A program made the translations under genes and the position numbers. From NCBI GenBank assembly GCA_020440645.1, contig JAGRNR010000001.1:139221-203220 (forward strand): a stretch of DNA of 64,000 nucleotides. Direction: 5' to 3'. Each line of letters starts with the position of its first letter. Within the stretch, counting starts at the first letter, position 1. Shown here piece by piece: positions 24,237 to 33,251 of this stretch. The notes below the pieces were generated by a model, which had not been told where the DNA came from, did no database searches, and saw only the letters and a list, made by a program, of their open reading frames with translations. Source of the DNA: JAHEFU01 sp020440645 (lineage in GTDB: Bacteria; 4484-113; JAFGCY01).

Positions 24237-25928
24237 CTAGCCCCTGACCTTGGCCTCTGCATTCTCTGCATAGGCAACCATTCCGATCACAACCGGGTTG
24301 ATGCGGGTCTGCTGGAAGATGATCTTCTGGATCACGTTCTGCACGTTGTTGGTTAACTGCAGGCGGTACTCCGGGCTGCGCATCTTGTTGCGGTGGATCG
24401 AGTTGACAATCCCTTCCTCGATGCGCTCGAACAGGTCAGGCGCCTGGCTCGGTTGCAGGAAGCCGCGCCCCATCAGCTCCGGTCCGCTGATCACCTCGCT
24501 GCCATCGGCGCTCAGCACCACGTTGAAGAGCAGCAGGCCGTCCTCAGCGAGGGCCAGGCGCTCGTTGAGGATACGGCGTGAGACATCCGCGCCTTCACCG
24601 GCGATGTAGACCTCGCCGGCCTTGAAGGTCCCATCCAGCTCCCACTGCCCGGGGTGGATCGCATAGATCTTGCCGAGCTCGGAGATGATGATGTTCTCCT
24701 CATCGTAGCCCCAGTGCATTGCCAGCTTCTTGAAGCGCATCTGGTGGCGGAAGTAGCCATGCGTCGGCAGCAGGTAGTCAGCGTCCGCCATCTGCACGTA
24801 GCGCTGGATCTCATCCTGGTAGCCGTGACCACTGACATGCACGCCGGTTGATGTGCCGTAGATCACCTCGGCTCCCTGGCGGAACAGGTCGTCAATCACG
24901 GAGAAGATCGCGATTTCATTGCCGGGGATCGGTCGCGCGCTGAAGATGAACAGGTCGTTCTCCATCACGTGGATGAAGCGGTGTTCCTGGTTGGCGATTC
25001 GCGCCATCGCGGCCATCGCCTCGCCCTGGCTGCCGGTCAGCAGCACCATCAGCTTGTTCGGCTTGACCGAGTCGATGTCATTCGGGTTGATCAGGGTGTT
25101 GGGCGGCACTTTCATGTAGCCCATGTCCTGGCAGGTCTGCACGTTGTCAACCATCGTGCGTCCGACCACCAGCACCTTGCGTCCCTGGCGCACGGCGACG
25201 TCAATCGCCTGCTGCAGGCGGTGGATGTTGCTGGCGAATGTCGTGATCAGCACGCGGCCGTCATGCATTGCGACGTAGTTGTCGAGGTTCTCGAAGATCG
25301 AGGTTTCGCTCTTGGAGTGCCCGGGCTGCTCGATGTTGGTCACATCGATTGACAGCGCCATCACGCCCTCGCGTCCGATGCGCTCCAGCTTGGCGAAGTC
25401 CGTCAGCTTGCCGTCCACCGGTGAGGGGTCGAACTTGAAGTCACCGCTGTGCAGGTACCAGCCCTGCGGGGTCTTGACCGCAATGCTGCAGCTGTCCGGG
25501 ATGCTGTGGGTGACGCGGATAGTCGCCACCTGGATCCCGCTCACCTCGAAGTCGTCACCGGGCGTGAACTCGATCAGCTTGACGTTGTCAATTGCGAACT
25601 CCGAAAGCTTGCGCCGCAGCAGGGCCAGTGTGAAGCGGCTGCCATAGATCGGTGGCGGGCTCTTCAGGTCCTGCAGCAGGTAGGTCAGCGCACCGATATG
25701 GTCCTCGTGGCCATGCGTCAGCAGGATGCCCTTCAGCCGGTGCTGGTTCTTCACGATGTGGGTGAAGTCCGGGATCACGATGTCGATCCCGAAGGAATGC
25801 GCATCCGGGAAGGACATGCCGACGTCGATCAGGAGCAGCTTACCCTGGATGTCCAGTGCATAGCAGTTCTTGCCGATTTCGCCGACCCCGCCGATGCTCA
25901 TCCAGCGCAGGCTGTCCGTCTGGTTCAT
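24237..25928 (-). CDS. rnj: Ribonuclease J
   Basis: 563 residues, a beta-CASP metallo-beta-lactamase nuclease that does 5'-3' exonucleolytic and endonucleolytic RNA decay. Motifs seen: SIGGVGEIGKNCY at the N-terminus, the zinc motif THGHEDHIG near residue 72, HSGDFKFD, the beta-CASP region (ITTFASNIHRLQQ, VVGRTMVDN), HVSGHGYQDE and LPTHGYFRHQ. The C-terminal domain (about 445-563) is present. It is the last gene of the division operon, 3 nt after sepF, with only a distant AGAGG ribosome site, which suggests coupling. Its presence places mRNA turnover with cell division in one transcript. Confidence 0.95.
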   Translation of the reverse strand: MNQTDSLRWMSIGGVGEIGKNCYALDIQGKLLLIDVGMSFPDAHSFGIDIVIPDFTHIVKNQHRLKGILLTHGHEDHIGALTYLLQDLKSPPPIYGSRFTLALLRRKLSEFAIDNVKLIEFTPGDDFEVSGIQVATIRVTHSIPDSCSIAVKTPQGWYLHSGDFKFDPSPVDGKLTDFAKLERIGREGVMALSIDVTNIEQPGHSKSETSIFENLDNYVAMHDGRVLITTFASNIHRLQQAIDVAVRQGRKVLVVGRTMVDNVQTCQDMGYMKVPPNTLINPNDIDSVKPNKLMVLLTGSQGEAMAAMARIANQEHRFIHVMENDLFIFSARPIPGNEIAIFSVIDDLFRQGAEVIYGTSTGVHVSGHGYQDEIQRYVQMADADYLLPTHGYFRHQMRFKKLAMHWGYDEENIIISELGKIYAIHPGQWELDGTFKAGEVYIAGEGADVSRRILNERLALAEDGLLLFNVVLSADGSEVISGPELMGRGFLQPSQAPDLFERIEEGIVNSIHRNKMRSPEYRLQLTNNVQNVIQKIIFQQTRINPVVIGMVAYAENAEAKVRG

Positions 25929-25931
25929 TAA

Positions 25932-26372
25932 TCAGCTGACCTCTATCTGCCTGATCTTGTCGCCGGCGAGGGCGACGGTGCTCGGGGCAAATATGAAGAT
26001 GTTCCTCGTCACTTCCCAGACGGTGCCGTCAACGGCCGCAACGACTCCGCAGAGGTAGTCCACCACCCTGCGGGCCTCGTCCATGTTCTTTGCGGCCAGA
26101 TCATTCACGTCCAGTACCATCGCCTGGCGGGTCATCAGGTAGCCGGCATACTGCTTCAGGCTGAAGTTGCTGCCGCCGTTGTCATCCAGAGCCGGGCGCA
26201 CGACGAACAGGGTCGCGTTCTCGGCATCGGGCATGCTGATGATCCGCTCAGCCTCTTTTCCAGATTCCACACTGGTGATGGCAGATGCCTCACCGGGATA
26301 CTCGAGCATCGTTTCATGCTCGTGTTCATCCTCGGCGCCAAGCATGCGCCAAACCCCATTCAAGAAACTCAT
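25932..26372 (-). CDS. sepF: Cell division protein SepF
   Basis: 146 residues. A short N-terminal amphipathic segment (MSFLNGVWRMLG) for membrane binding is followed by an acidic linker and the SepF core from about residue 52 (ATLFVVRPAL, YLMTRQAMVLDVNDL, ARRVVDYLCGVVAAVDGTVWEVTRNIFIFAPS). SepF tethers and bundles FtsZ filaments at the Z ring, as an alternative to ZipA. Its ATG overlaps the yggS stop (ATGA) and has GGAGGG upstream. The position between yggS and rnj is typical of Gram-positive and cyanobacterial-type division clusters. Confidence 0.9.
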   Translation of the reverse strand: MSFLNGVWRMLGAEDEHEHETMLEYPGEASAITSVESGKEAERIISMPDAENATLFVVRPALDDNGGSNFSLKQYAGYLMTRQAMVLDVNDLAAKNMDEARRVVDYLCGVVAAVDGTVWEVTRNIFIFAPSTVALAGDKIRQIEVS

Positions 26373-27091
26373 TTTCCCTCCAGCCCTGCAAAAAGGGCAC
26401 TGCCAATCCGGATCATGTTCGAGCCTTCCACAAGAGCCAGACGGTAGTCATGGCTCATCCCCTGGGAGAGGACATCGAACGGCATAGCCGCCGGAAATGA
26501 CGCGGATATTCTATCAAACAGAGCCCGCATCTGTCCAAAGGATCGGGCTGTTTCACGTTCAAATTCAGCTTCAGTGGCAAATGACTGCGGACCAGCTGGA
26601 ATTGACATCAGGCCACGGATGAGCAGGCTTGGACATTCCTCCCTGATCCGTGAAATTGCCGATGCAGTTTCATCGATGGCAAAGCCGCTCTTCTGCTCTT
26701 CTGCTGAAATGTTGACCTGCAACAGCACTTCCATGCTGGAACCAGCATCCAACAGTTCCTGTTGCAGCTTAAGCGCCACCTTCATGCGGTCCAGCGCCTG
26801 GAACATGTCGAAGTTACCTGGCATCATCCCGACCTTACGGGACTGCTGGGGACCTATCAGGTGGCGGATGAAGCAGTATCCGCCGCTTGTTAGCTGCTTG
26901 AAGCGCTCTGCGGCAGTGGGAAGCAGGTTCTCCCCGAGCTCATCCGCACCGGCGTCCAGCAGCAGGCGTACATGGTGCAGTTCGGCGTACTTGGTGACGC
27001 AGACAAGGCGCACCTTCCCGCCGGAGGCGAAACGGTCGATATCCTCGCGGACAGCCTGCAGGTTTGCCGCTATCCGCGAGGCATCTTTCAT
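26369..27091 (-). CDS. yggS: YggS-family PLP homeostasis protein
   Basis: 240 residues, single-domain fold-type III PLP-binding protein. The PLP lysine lies in VRLVCVTKYAELHHV (near residue 33). HLIGPQQSRKVG and MSHDYRLALVEGSNMIRIGSALF near the C-terminus match the family. It controls free pyridoxal phosphate levels and has no known enzyme activity. A TTG lies two codons upstream, but ATG 27091 (MKDASRIAANL) fits the family better. It starts 9 nt after ftsZ and overlaps sepF by 4 nt at the stop. Confidence 0.93.
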   Translation of the reverse strand: MKDASRIAANLQAVREDIDRFASGGKVRLVCVTKYAELHHVRLLLDAGADELGENLLPTAAERFKQLTSGGYCFIRHLIGPQQSRKVGMMPGNFDMFQALDRMKVALKLQQELLDAGSSMEVLLQVNISAEEQKSGFAIDETASAISRIREECPSLLIRGLMSIPAGPQSFATEAEFERETARSFGQMRALFDRISASFPAAMPFDVLSQGMSHDYRLALVEGSNMIRIGSALFAGLEGK

Positions 27092-27100
27092 TGCCAATCG

Positions 27101-28288
27101 TTACTTCTTGATGCGACGCAGGAAGGCCGGGATGTCGAGGTCCTCATCGTCGTCCGCTGCACTCGAGGAAGCGGCTGAAGAGGAGGCACTGCTGCCCTCG
27201 GCGGACTTGCTCGGGCTGACCTTGCTGGAGCTGTCCTCATAGATCAGCTTGACGGCGGGCGACTCAGGCTCCGGCTTCATCTTGTTGATCTTGGTGCTGC
27301 GCGGCTTGCTGCCGGCCTCAAAGGGCTCTATGCGAAAGCCGGTGGCGAGGATCATCACGCGCACGCGGTCACGCTTCTCCTCATCCATCGTGGCGCCGAA
27401 GATGATGTTGGCATCCTCGTCCACGCGGTCGCTGATGAGTTCGGCGGCCTGGTTGACCTCCTGCAGGCTCATGTCGCGGCCGCCGATGAAGTTGATCAGC
27501 ACGCCTCGGGCGCCGTCGATGCTGCTTTCCAGCAGCGGGGACTGGATCGCCTGTGTGACGGCCTGCACGGCGCGGTTCTCACCTGAGGCCTCACCAAGGC
27601 CGATCAGGGCGGTGCCGCTGTTCTCCATCACCATCTTCACGTCTGCGAAGTCCAGGTTGATCAGGCCGGGCTTGAGGATCAGTTCGCTGATGCCTGTCAC
27701 TGCCTGGCGCAGGATGTCGTCCGCCAGCAGGAAGCTGTCCTGCAGGCTGGTTGTCTCGGAAACGATGTCCAGCAGGCGGTCGTTGGGGATCACGATCAAC
27801 GTGTCCACCTGCTCGCGCAGCTGGTTGATGCCGTCCATCGCCACCTTGCCGCGGCGACGGCCCTCGAACTTGAACGGACGGGACACGATACCGACGGTCA
27901 GCGCACCGGCCTCACGGGCGATGCTGGCCACGGTGGCACTGCCACCGGTGCCTGTACCGCCACCCATGCCGCAGGTGACGAACACAAGGTCGGAACCCTC
28001 GACGAGCTCAGCGATCTCCGCACGGCTCTCCTCGGCGGCCCGACGCCCGATCTCCGGGTTCGAGCCGGCACCGAGGCCCTTGGTCAGCTTCTGCCCGACC
28101 TGCACCTTGTGTGCGGCCTGGCTGCGTCCCAGCGCCTGGTAATCCGTATTGAGCGCGATGAAGTCCACGCCTTCAAGGCCGGATTCGATCATGCGGTCCA
28201 GTGCGTTGCAACCGCCGCCGCCGATACCGACGACCTTGATCCTGGCCTGCAGATCGTGCGACTTGTAGTCGATCGTCGTCACGTCCAT
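27101..28288 (-). CDS. ftsZ: Cell division GTPase FtsZ
   Basis: 395 residues. The start ATG 28288 has a perfect AGGAGG five nt upstream; a GTG 51 nt earlier would add a Met-rich tail and ignore this site. The tubulin signature GMGGGTGTGGSA lies near residue 105, GIGGGGCNALD near 21 and the T7 catalytic loop NLDFADVKMVM near 210. A Ser/Ala-rich linker of about 40 residues ends in DLDIPAFLRRIKK, the conserved C-terminal peptide that binds FtsA and SepF. Both partners are encoded in this operon. FtsZ polymerises into the Z ring with GTP. It lies 88 nt downstream of ftsA, with a candidate internal promoter between. Confidence 0.98.
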   Translation of the reverse strand: MDVTTIDYKSHDLQARIKVVGIGGGGCNALDRMIESGLEGVDFIALNTDYQALGRSQAAHKVQVGQKLTKGLGAGSNPEIGRRAAEESRAEIAELVEGSDLVFVTCGMGGGTGTGGSATVASIAREAGALTVGIVSRPFKFEGRRRGKVAMDGINQLREQVDTLIVIPNDRLLDIVSETTSLQDSFLLADDILRQAVTGISELILKPGLINLDFADVKMVMENSGTALIGLGEASGENRAVQAVTQAIQSPLLESSIDGARGVLINFIGGRDMSLQEVNQAAELISDRVDEDANIIFGATMDEEKRDRVRVMILATGFRIEPFEAGSKPRSTKINKMKPEPESPAVKLIYEDSSSKVSPSKSAEGSSASSSAASSSAADDDEDLDIPAFLRRIKK

Positions 28289-28339
28289 CTGTTCCTCCTG
28301 AGAGTCCGAGAAAAGGTGCATGTCCATGCCCATCATCAC

Positions 28340-28345
28340 ATTATC
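28340..28345 (-). promoter_or_regulatory. Candidate internal -10 element of ftsZ
   Basis: GATAAT on the minus strand in the ftsA-ftsZ gap. It would give a leader of about 45 nt carrying AGGAGG. No clear -35 is visible. Confidence 0.35.
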
Positions 28346-28376
28346 AACAATTCAGGCACGAAATTTAAAACACTAT

Positions 28377-29636
28377 CTAAGGTCTGCTTCCGCCTTTCAC
28401 GCGTTTCATCAGGCCCTGCACCATGTCGGTGAAGACACTGAGAACCTCGTTGAAAAGCGATTCCTCACGAATTTTTTTTTGCCCGCCGTAACGGGCTCCG
28501 TACAACAGCAGCCCAAGGGTCGCGGCATAGCTTGGTGAGCGGTACTCATCAAGCAGGTTCGCGATCCCTGTCGGGATCCCGACTCGCACCTGGCGCTGCA
28601 GGTGCTTCTGCAGGTACTTGCGCAGGTCCCGCAGCAGGCAGCCGCCGCCGACCATCACCACGCCACCGCTGATGCGCTCCAGCTGGCCACTCTCGCGCAG
28701 CGCGGTGATGATCTGCTCCACCAGCTCATCGGTGCGCGGCTGCAGGATCTCATACAGCTTGCGGCGCTTGATCTTGTCGTAGTCCGGCCGGCCGAAGAAC
28801 TTCACGTCGATGAAGTCCTCCAGTTCATCACTGTCCTCATCGACCCAGGCCCGGCCGTAGCTCTTCTTGATGCGCAGGGCCTCATCAAAGGAGATTCCGA
28901 GGCCATGCTTGAGGTCATTGTCGTAGTTGTTGCCACCAATGCCGATGCAGTGGCTGTAGCTCAGGGTGCCGCCGTTATAGATGCCGACATTCGTGGTTCC
29001 GCCACCGAAATCGATCAGGATGCAGCCTGCTGTCTTGTCCTCTGCGCTGAGCACTGCCTCACCGGCCGCGATCAGGTTGAACACGAAGCTGTTCACCTCG
29101 AGGTCGACGCGGTTCAGCGCCCGCTCGATGTTGGCAATCTGGTTGGAGGAGCCGATCACGATGTGGCTCTCCACCTCCAGCTCGTTGCCGATCATGCCCA
29201 CAGGGCTACGCATGGTGCTCACGCCATCCAGCGAGTATTCACGCACCATGCTGTGCACGATGCGCTGGCCCTCGGCGAGGTCCGTCGGCATCGTCAGGCG
29301 CATCACCTTGTCCAGGTCCCGGTCCAGCACCTCGTCGTTCTCGTTGGCAATGCTCACGGACGCACGCCGTGAGACTGAATAGAGGTCCTTGCCGGTGATG
29401 CCGACGAACACCTCATTGGTGGCCAGTCCCGAACTGTACATGGCCCCGGAGTAGCTCTTGTCGATGTCGTATGTCGCCTGGTTAAGGTCGCGGATCGCAC
29501 CGCGGATCACAGCCTCGGTCGGCACGCTGGACAGGCCACGCAGGATCAGTCCGCGCGAAGGATGGACCTCCCCGACCACCGAAGTGATCTTGGTCGACCC
29601 GATATCCATTCCCAGTATGATCCTGCTGTTTGCCAT
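28377..29636 (-). CDS. ftsA: Cell division protein FtsA
   Basis: 419 residues, an actin-fold ATPase that anchors FtsZ to the membrane. Visible are IILGMDIGSTKITSVVGEV (phosphate 1), the SHS2/1C domain (about 85-165), ILIDFGGGTTNVGIYNGG (phosphate 2, near 207) and GGVVMVGGGCLLRDL (adenosine, near 325). The C-terminal amphipathic helix (SVFTDMVQGLMKRVKGG) is the membrane target sequence. Upstream of ATG 29636 there is only a weak GGGAA. It sits 39 nt after ftsQ. The C-terminal region between core and tail carries a basic linker (YGGQKKIREES). Confidence 0.96.
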   Translation of the reverse strand: MANSRIILGMDIGSTKITSVVGEVHPSRGLILRGLSSVPTEAVIRGAIRDLNQATYDIDKSYSGAMYSSGLATNEVFVGITGKDLYSVSRRASVSIANENDEVLDRDLDKVMRLTMPTDLAEGQRIVHSMVREYSLDGVSTMRSPVGMIGNELEVESHIVIGSSNQIANIERALNRVDLEVNSFVFNLIAAGEAVLSAEDKTAGCILIDFGGGTTNVGIYNGGTLSYSHCIGIGGNNYDNDLKHGLGISFDEALRIKKSYGRAWVDEDSDELEDFIDVKFFGRPDYDKIKRRKLYEILQPRTDELVEQIITALRESGQLERISGGVVMVGGGCLLRDLRKYLQKHLQRQVRVGIPTGIANLLDEYRSPSYAATLGLLLYGARYGGQKKIREESLFNEVLSVFTDMVQGLMKRVKGGSRP

Positions 29637-29675
29637 TTCCCGTCGTGCACAAGCACGGCCAGAGGCCGTTAAAGA

Positions 29676-30491
29676 CTATTCGTGTCCTTTCGTCTTCAGG
29701 TAAGCAACCTTACCATTTCGCAAATCTATTGCAGTGGCGTCCCTGTATTCATCGCTGATCCGGATTGCCTTGGAAAGGGCGCTGATCCGGTGCCGCAGCT
29801 CCTCCTCGTCACCCGGAGTGCCAAGCAGTACATCCAGTCCCCTGTCGGTGCGCAGGGTGAAATCCCCGGAAGAGCTGACCCCGATACCGGTCACCCGGCG
29901 GTCCAGCATCTCATGGCAAAGCCCTGAAACGAGGATCAGCGTATCCGTCACTGCGTAGTCAGCATCAATCCCACTGTCCTCCATGCTGACAAGCGGCAGG
30001 GAGTTCAATTCCTCAAAATGCCCTGCGGTGTCCTTCTCGGGATCCCGCAGCACCACCTCGCCGTCACTGCAGATCCAGTATGCGTTGCCGGCAATTTCAA
30101 GCGGCAGCAGCGGCATCCGCTCGTCAACGCTGAGCAGCATCCGGCGTCCGGGCAGCATCTTTGTGCTGTAGCCCTTGATCCAGCGACTCTTGCCTTCAGG
30201 CAACTCCTTTGATCCGGGCAGCAGGATCGCGCTGTTGATCGCCTGCGGCATGTTGCTGACTTCAAGCACCTCTGCAGCGGCGCTGAGCCTGTTGCCACGC
30301 AGGATGATGGTGCGCGGGTAAAGCAATTCCTCGATGTCAGTTGTCAGCACAAGGGCCGTGCCGACGATAATCAATCCAGCCAACACACCCAGGCTGCGCA
30401 GCAGCACGGCGCTGACAAGCGGGCGGCGCACACCGCGCACCTGTTCCAGCACCTCCGGCTTGAAGCCCAGCGTGATCCTGCCCTGGCTCAC
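29676..30491 (-). CDS. ftsQ: Cell division protein FtsQ/DivIB
   Basis: 271 residues. A short cytoplasmic N-terminus is followed by one membrane helix (about 29-50), then the POTRA domain (ILRGNRLSAAAEVLEVSNM, near 74-92) and the beta domain (LLSVDERMPLLPLEIAGNAYWICSDGEVV). It connects the Z ring to the septal peptidoglycan machinery. The start is GTG, overlapping the ddl stop (GTGA), with a G-rich GGGAAGGGGG upstream. Sequence conservation in this family is low; the position between ddl and ftsA makes the call firm. Confidence 0.87.
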   Translation of the reverse strand: MSQGRITLGFKPEVLEQVRGVRRPLVSAVLLRSLGVLAGLIIVGTALVLTTDIEELLYPRTIILRGNRLSAAAEVLEVSNMPQAINSAILLPGSKELPEGKSRWIKGYSTKMLPGRRMLLSVDERMPLLPLEIAGNAYWICSDGEVVLRDPEKDTAGHFEELNSLPLVSMEDSGIDADYAVTDTLILVSGLCHEMLDRRVTGIGVSSSGDFTLRTDRGLDVLLGTPGDEEELRHRISALSKAIRISDEYRDATAIDLRNGKVAYLKTKGHE

Positions 30492-31573
30492 CGGCCGCCC
30501 CCTTCCCGCTCATGACGTTCCACGGCACACAGCATCAGGATCTCCAGCAGCTCGGCATAGTCAACCCCGACCGCCGCAGCCGCCATTGGCAGCAAGGACA
30601 GTTCAGTGAAGCCCGGCAGTGTGTTTGCCTCAAGGAACCAGTGCTGCCCAGCCTCATCCAGGATGAAGTCAATCCGGGCAAACGGTTCAAGTTCAAGCTC
30701 TCGGTAGATACTGCCAGCCGCAGTCCGTACCGTCTCGGCGATGACCTCGTCAATCGGTGCCGGGCAGAGGTACTCCGAGGCACCCTTCGTATACTTGGCG
30801 CGGTAGTCGTAGAAGCCTTCACGCGGGCGGATCTCCACCACAGGCAGTCCGACCGGGTCCTCCCGCAGCCCGATCCAGCCGCATGTCAGTTCACGTCCGG
30901 AGACGAACTGCTCCACCATCAGGTTGTCAATCCCGGTACAGATCCGGGCCGCTTCAGCCCAGCCGGCGTCGTCATTCTCAAAGATGGCGACACCGACACT
31001 GCTGCCCTGGTCCACCGGCTTGGCGACGAGCTTCCTGATATCTGCAGGTACGCGCTGGCGGATCTCGCCCAGTGCCGCCACATTTCGTGACGAACCTGTC
31101 CACCACATGGGTGTGGGGATGTCGAGCGTCCTGGCGATGCGTTTCGTCAGCACCTTGTCCATTGCCACCGCGCTACCCTTGACGTCTGCACTGATGAACG
31201 GCAGTCCCACCAGGCGCAGCAGGCCCTGCCATGTACCGTTCTCTCCGAGGTTGCCATGCATCATCGTGAACACCACATCATGGCCGCCGAGGGTATTGAG
31301 GCTGTTGTCAGCCTGCACGTGCGTGGGAGTCTGGTCTGAAATGGAATTACCGTCACTGAGCGCCTTGTAGTAGTCGAGCGCAATCCCCTGCTCGCTGATG
31401 ACGGCAAATGCGGTCCTGTATCCCTTGTTTGCCAAGGCGGCAGCAACCGCATTCCCACTCTTGAGCGAGATCTCACGTTCGCTGCTTGATCCTCCGGCAA
31501 GGACCAGTACATTCATTCCGAGCAGTTCCTGACGGCGCGCGTTAAGCCGGGAGCGAACTTGCTCTAAGGACAA
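30488..31573 (-). CDS. ddl: D-alanine--D-alanine ligase
   Basis: 361 residues, an ATP-grasp ligase that makes D-Ala-D-Ala for peptidoglycan. Motifs: VLVLAGGSSSEREISLKSG near residue 22, TMMHGNLGENGTWQGLL, KPVDQGSSVGV, and the metal/ATP region EPFARIDFILDE...FLEANTLPGFT. The start is TTG, with GGAGG six nt upstream; the ATG nineteen codons later would also keep the domain but lacks a ribosome site. TATAAT lies 25 nt upstream of the start. It is the second gene of the division cluster, after murC. murB, often found beside these genes, is absent. Confidence 0.95.
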   Translation of the reverse strand: MSLEQVRSRLNARRQELLGMNVLVLAGGSSSEREISLKSGNAVAAALANKGYRTAFAVISEQGIALDYYKALSDGNSISDQTPTHVQADNSLNTLGGHDVVFTMMHGNLGENGTWQGLLRLVGLPFISADVKGSAVAMDKVLTKRIARTLDIPTPMWWTGSSRNVAALGEIRQRVPADIRKLVAKPVDQGSSVGVAIFENDDAGWAEAARICTGIDNLMVEQFVSGRELTCGWIGLREDPVGLPVVEIRPREGFYDYRAKYTKGASEYLCPAPIDEVIAETVRTAAGSIYRELELEPFARIDFILDEAGQHWFLEANTLPGFTELSLLPMAAAAVGVDYAELLEILMLCAVERHEREGGGR

Positions 31574-31598
31574 TTCAACCCTCCAAAGGTCAGGCAGG

Positions 31599-31604
31599 AT
31601 TATA
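31599..31604 (-). promoter_or_regulatory. -10 element of ddl
   Basis: TATAAT on the minus strand. It predicts a leader of about 18 nt holding the GGAGG site, and would let ddl-ftsQAZ be expressed apart from murC. Confidence 0.5.
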
Positions 31605-31651
31605 TCATCAAGCCGTAAATTGTGGATAGTTTGGGGATAAGTGGAGGAGGA

Positions 31652-33124
31652 CTAGTTCTGCTCGTCCATCAGGAAGCTGGCCTCGCTCATTTCCTGGGCG
31701 ATGCGATCGAGGTCCACTCCGGATACCAGCTCCGCATCACGGCGGGCGAAGGTCTCAGCCAGGCGGTAACCGATCGTGTTGACCGTACCTGCCCCGACCG
31801 TCAGCACGACATCACCGGGGCGGCTGGAATCCACCACGTACTGGTAGATCGCATCAAGGTCATCGATGCAGCGCAGCTTCATTTCGTCGTACTTGGACTG
31901 GAAGAAGCGGTTGAGGTAGTCGAGACCGATGCCCGCCATCGGCTTCTCATTGGCGGTATAGATCGGTGCGAGGATTATCTCGTCCGCATTGATGAAGGCC
32001 GGCGGGAACTGCTGGGCCAGTGCACGGCTGCGGGTGTAGCGGTGCGGCTGGAAGATCACGCGCAGGCGGCCCTTGAAGACCTCGCGAACGCTGCCCAGCA
32101 GGTTCTGGATCTCCGTCGGGTGATGGGCATAATCGTCGATTACATGCACATTACCGGCATGCAGCATGTCATAGCGGCGGTGGATTCCCGGGAAGGTCTC
32201 CAGCCCGTAGCTGCAGGTGTCGGTCGTCACGCCGAGGCTGCGGCATACCGCCAGCGAGCACAGCGCATTCTGCATGTTGTGGTCACCCGGGAAACCCAGG
32301 TTGACCACACCGAGCGGGCCTTCGGAACGATGGTGCACTTCAAAGGACAAGCCACCGTTATGTACCCGGCGGCGCACTGCCTGGTACTCGGCCTCGGGAT
32401 GCGTGCCATAGGTGATCACGCGGCCCTTGAGCATAGGCATGATGGAACGTACGTTCTCATCGTCCAGGCAGACGACGCTGAAGCCATCACGTCCGGGACT
32501 GTTCAGGAACTCCACGAAGCTGTTCTTCAGGTTGGACAGAGAGCCATGGAAGTCCATGTGGTCATAATCAATGTTTGTCACCACGGCGACATGAGGGGCG
32601 AAGCTGAGCATCGAGTTGTTGCTCTCATCACCTTCACAGATGAACAGGTCGCTCTCACCGTGGCGCGCGGAGCCAATGCCGCGCTTAAGCACGGATCCGA
32701 TCACGAAGCTCGGGTCAAGCTGGGCAGCGAGGGCGATGCTGGCCACCATTGACGTGGTGGTTGACTTGCCGTGGCTGCCGCTGACCACCACACTGCGCTT
32801 CTTCTTGGGGTCAGCGAGGTAGGCCATGAACTCGATGCGGGACAGCAGCGGCACGCCGTGCTGTTTGGCATAGTTCACTTCGGGGTTTTCGTCGGAAATC
32901 GCGGTGCTGCGAACCACCAGATCGGCATGGCGCACATATCGCTCGTCATGCTCATACCAGATCTGCGCGCCGGCTTCCTCGAGAGCGCGAGTTACCTTGC
33001 TGCTCTGCTTGTCCGACCCTGTCACTTCATATTTCTTCATGTCCAGCATCAGGTGGGCGAGTGCGCTGACGCCAGCACCGCCGATGCCGATGAAGTGAAT
33101 GCGTTTAGTTGATCTCTTCAGCAC
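31652..33124 (-). CDS. murC: UDP-N-acetylmuramate--L-alanine ligase
   Basis: 490 residues, a Mur ligase that adds the first L-Ala to UDP-MurNAc. HFIGIGGAGVSALAHLML near residue 10 binds the UDP part, VVVSGSHGKSTTTSMVASI (near 115) is the ATP P-loop, EGDESNNSML and VVTNIDYDHMDFH line the active site, and DDYAHHPTEI (near 330) is the family block. The start GTG 33124 has no ribosome site. A TATAAT 14 nt upstream predicts a leader of only about 7 nt. It heads the division cluster, 78 nt before ddl. Confidence 0.96.
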   Translation of the reverse strand: MLKRSTKRIHFIGIGGAGVSALAHLMLDMKKYEVTGSDKQSSKVTRALEEAGAQIWYEHDERYVRHADLVVRSTAISDENPEVNYAKQHGVPLLSRIEFMAYLADPKKKRSVVVSGSHGKSTTTSMVASIALAAQLDPSFVIGSVLKRGIGSARHGESDLFICEGDESNNSMLSFAPHVAVVTNIDYDHMDFHGSLSNLKNSFVEFLNSPGRDGFSVVCLDDENVRSIMPMLKGRVITYGTHPEAEYQAVRRRVHNGGLSFEVHHRSEGPLGVVNLGFPGDHNMQNALCSLAVCRSLGVTTDTCSYGLETFPGIHRRYDMLHAGNVHVIDDYAHHPTEIQNLLGSVREVFKGRLRVIFQPHRYTRSRALAQQFPPAFINADEIILAPIYTANEKPMAGIGLDYLNRFFQSKYDEMKLRCIDDLDAIYQYVVDSSRPGDVVLTVGAGTVNTIGYRLAETFARRDAELVSGVDLDRIAQEMSEASFLMDEQN

Positions 33125-33138
33125 GCGAGTTGGGGGGG

Positions 33139-33144
33139 ATTATA
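33139..33144 (-). promoter_or_regulatory. -10 element of murC
   Basis: TATAAT preceded by GC on the minus strand, 14 nt before GTG 33124. The leader would be very short and lacks a ribosome site. Confidence 0.5.
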
Positions 33145-33235
33145 GCTGAGGTTTGGACAAACCACCACACATTCCCCTTAAAAACACTTGGTTTTTTCTT
33201 AAATTTTTTGCAAATGGACTGACAGCCAGCGGTGC

Positions 33236-33241
33236 TATACT
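33236..33241 (+). promoter_or_regulatory. -10 element of the dCache sensor gene
   Basis: TATACT preceded by TGC, 10 nt before ATG 33252, with no ribosome site. An A/T-tract region (33186-33215) lies upstream and is shared with the divergent murC promoter. Confidence 0.45.
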
Positions 33242-33251
33242 CAGGCCCATC

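Noticed and set aside
31615..31640. Possible DnaA boxes (TGTGGATAG, GGGGATAAG) between ddl and murC
   Set aside because: Each has at least one mismatch, only two are present, and there is no origin-like AT-rich region or dnaA/dnaN gene.
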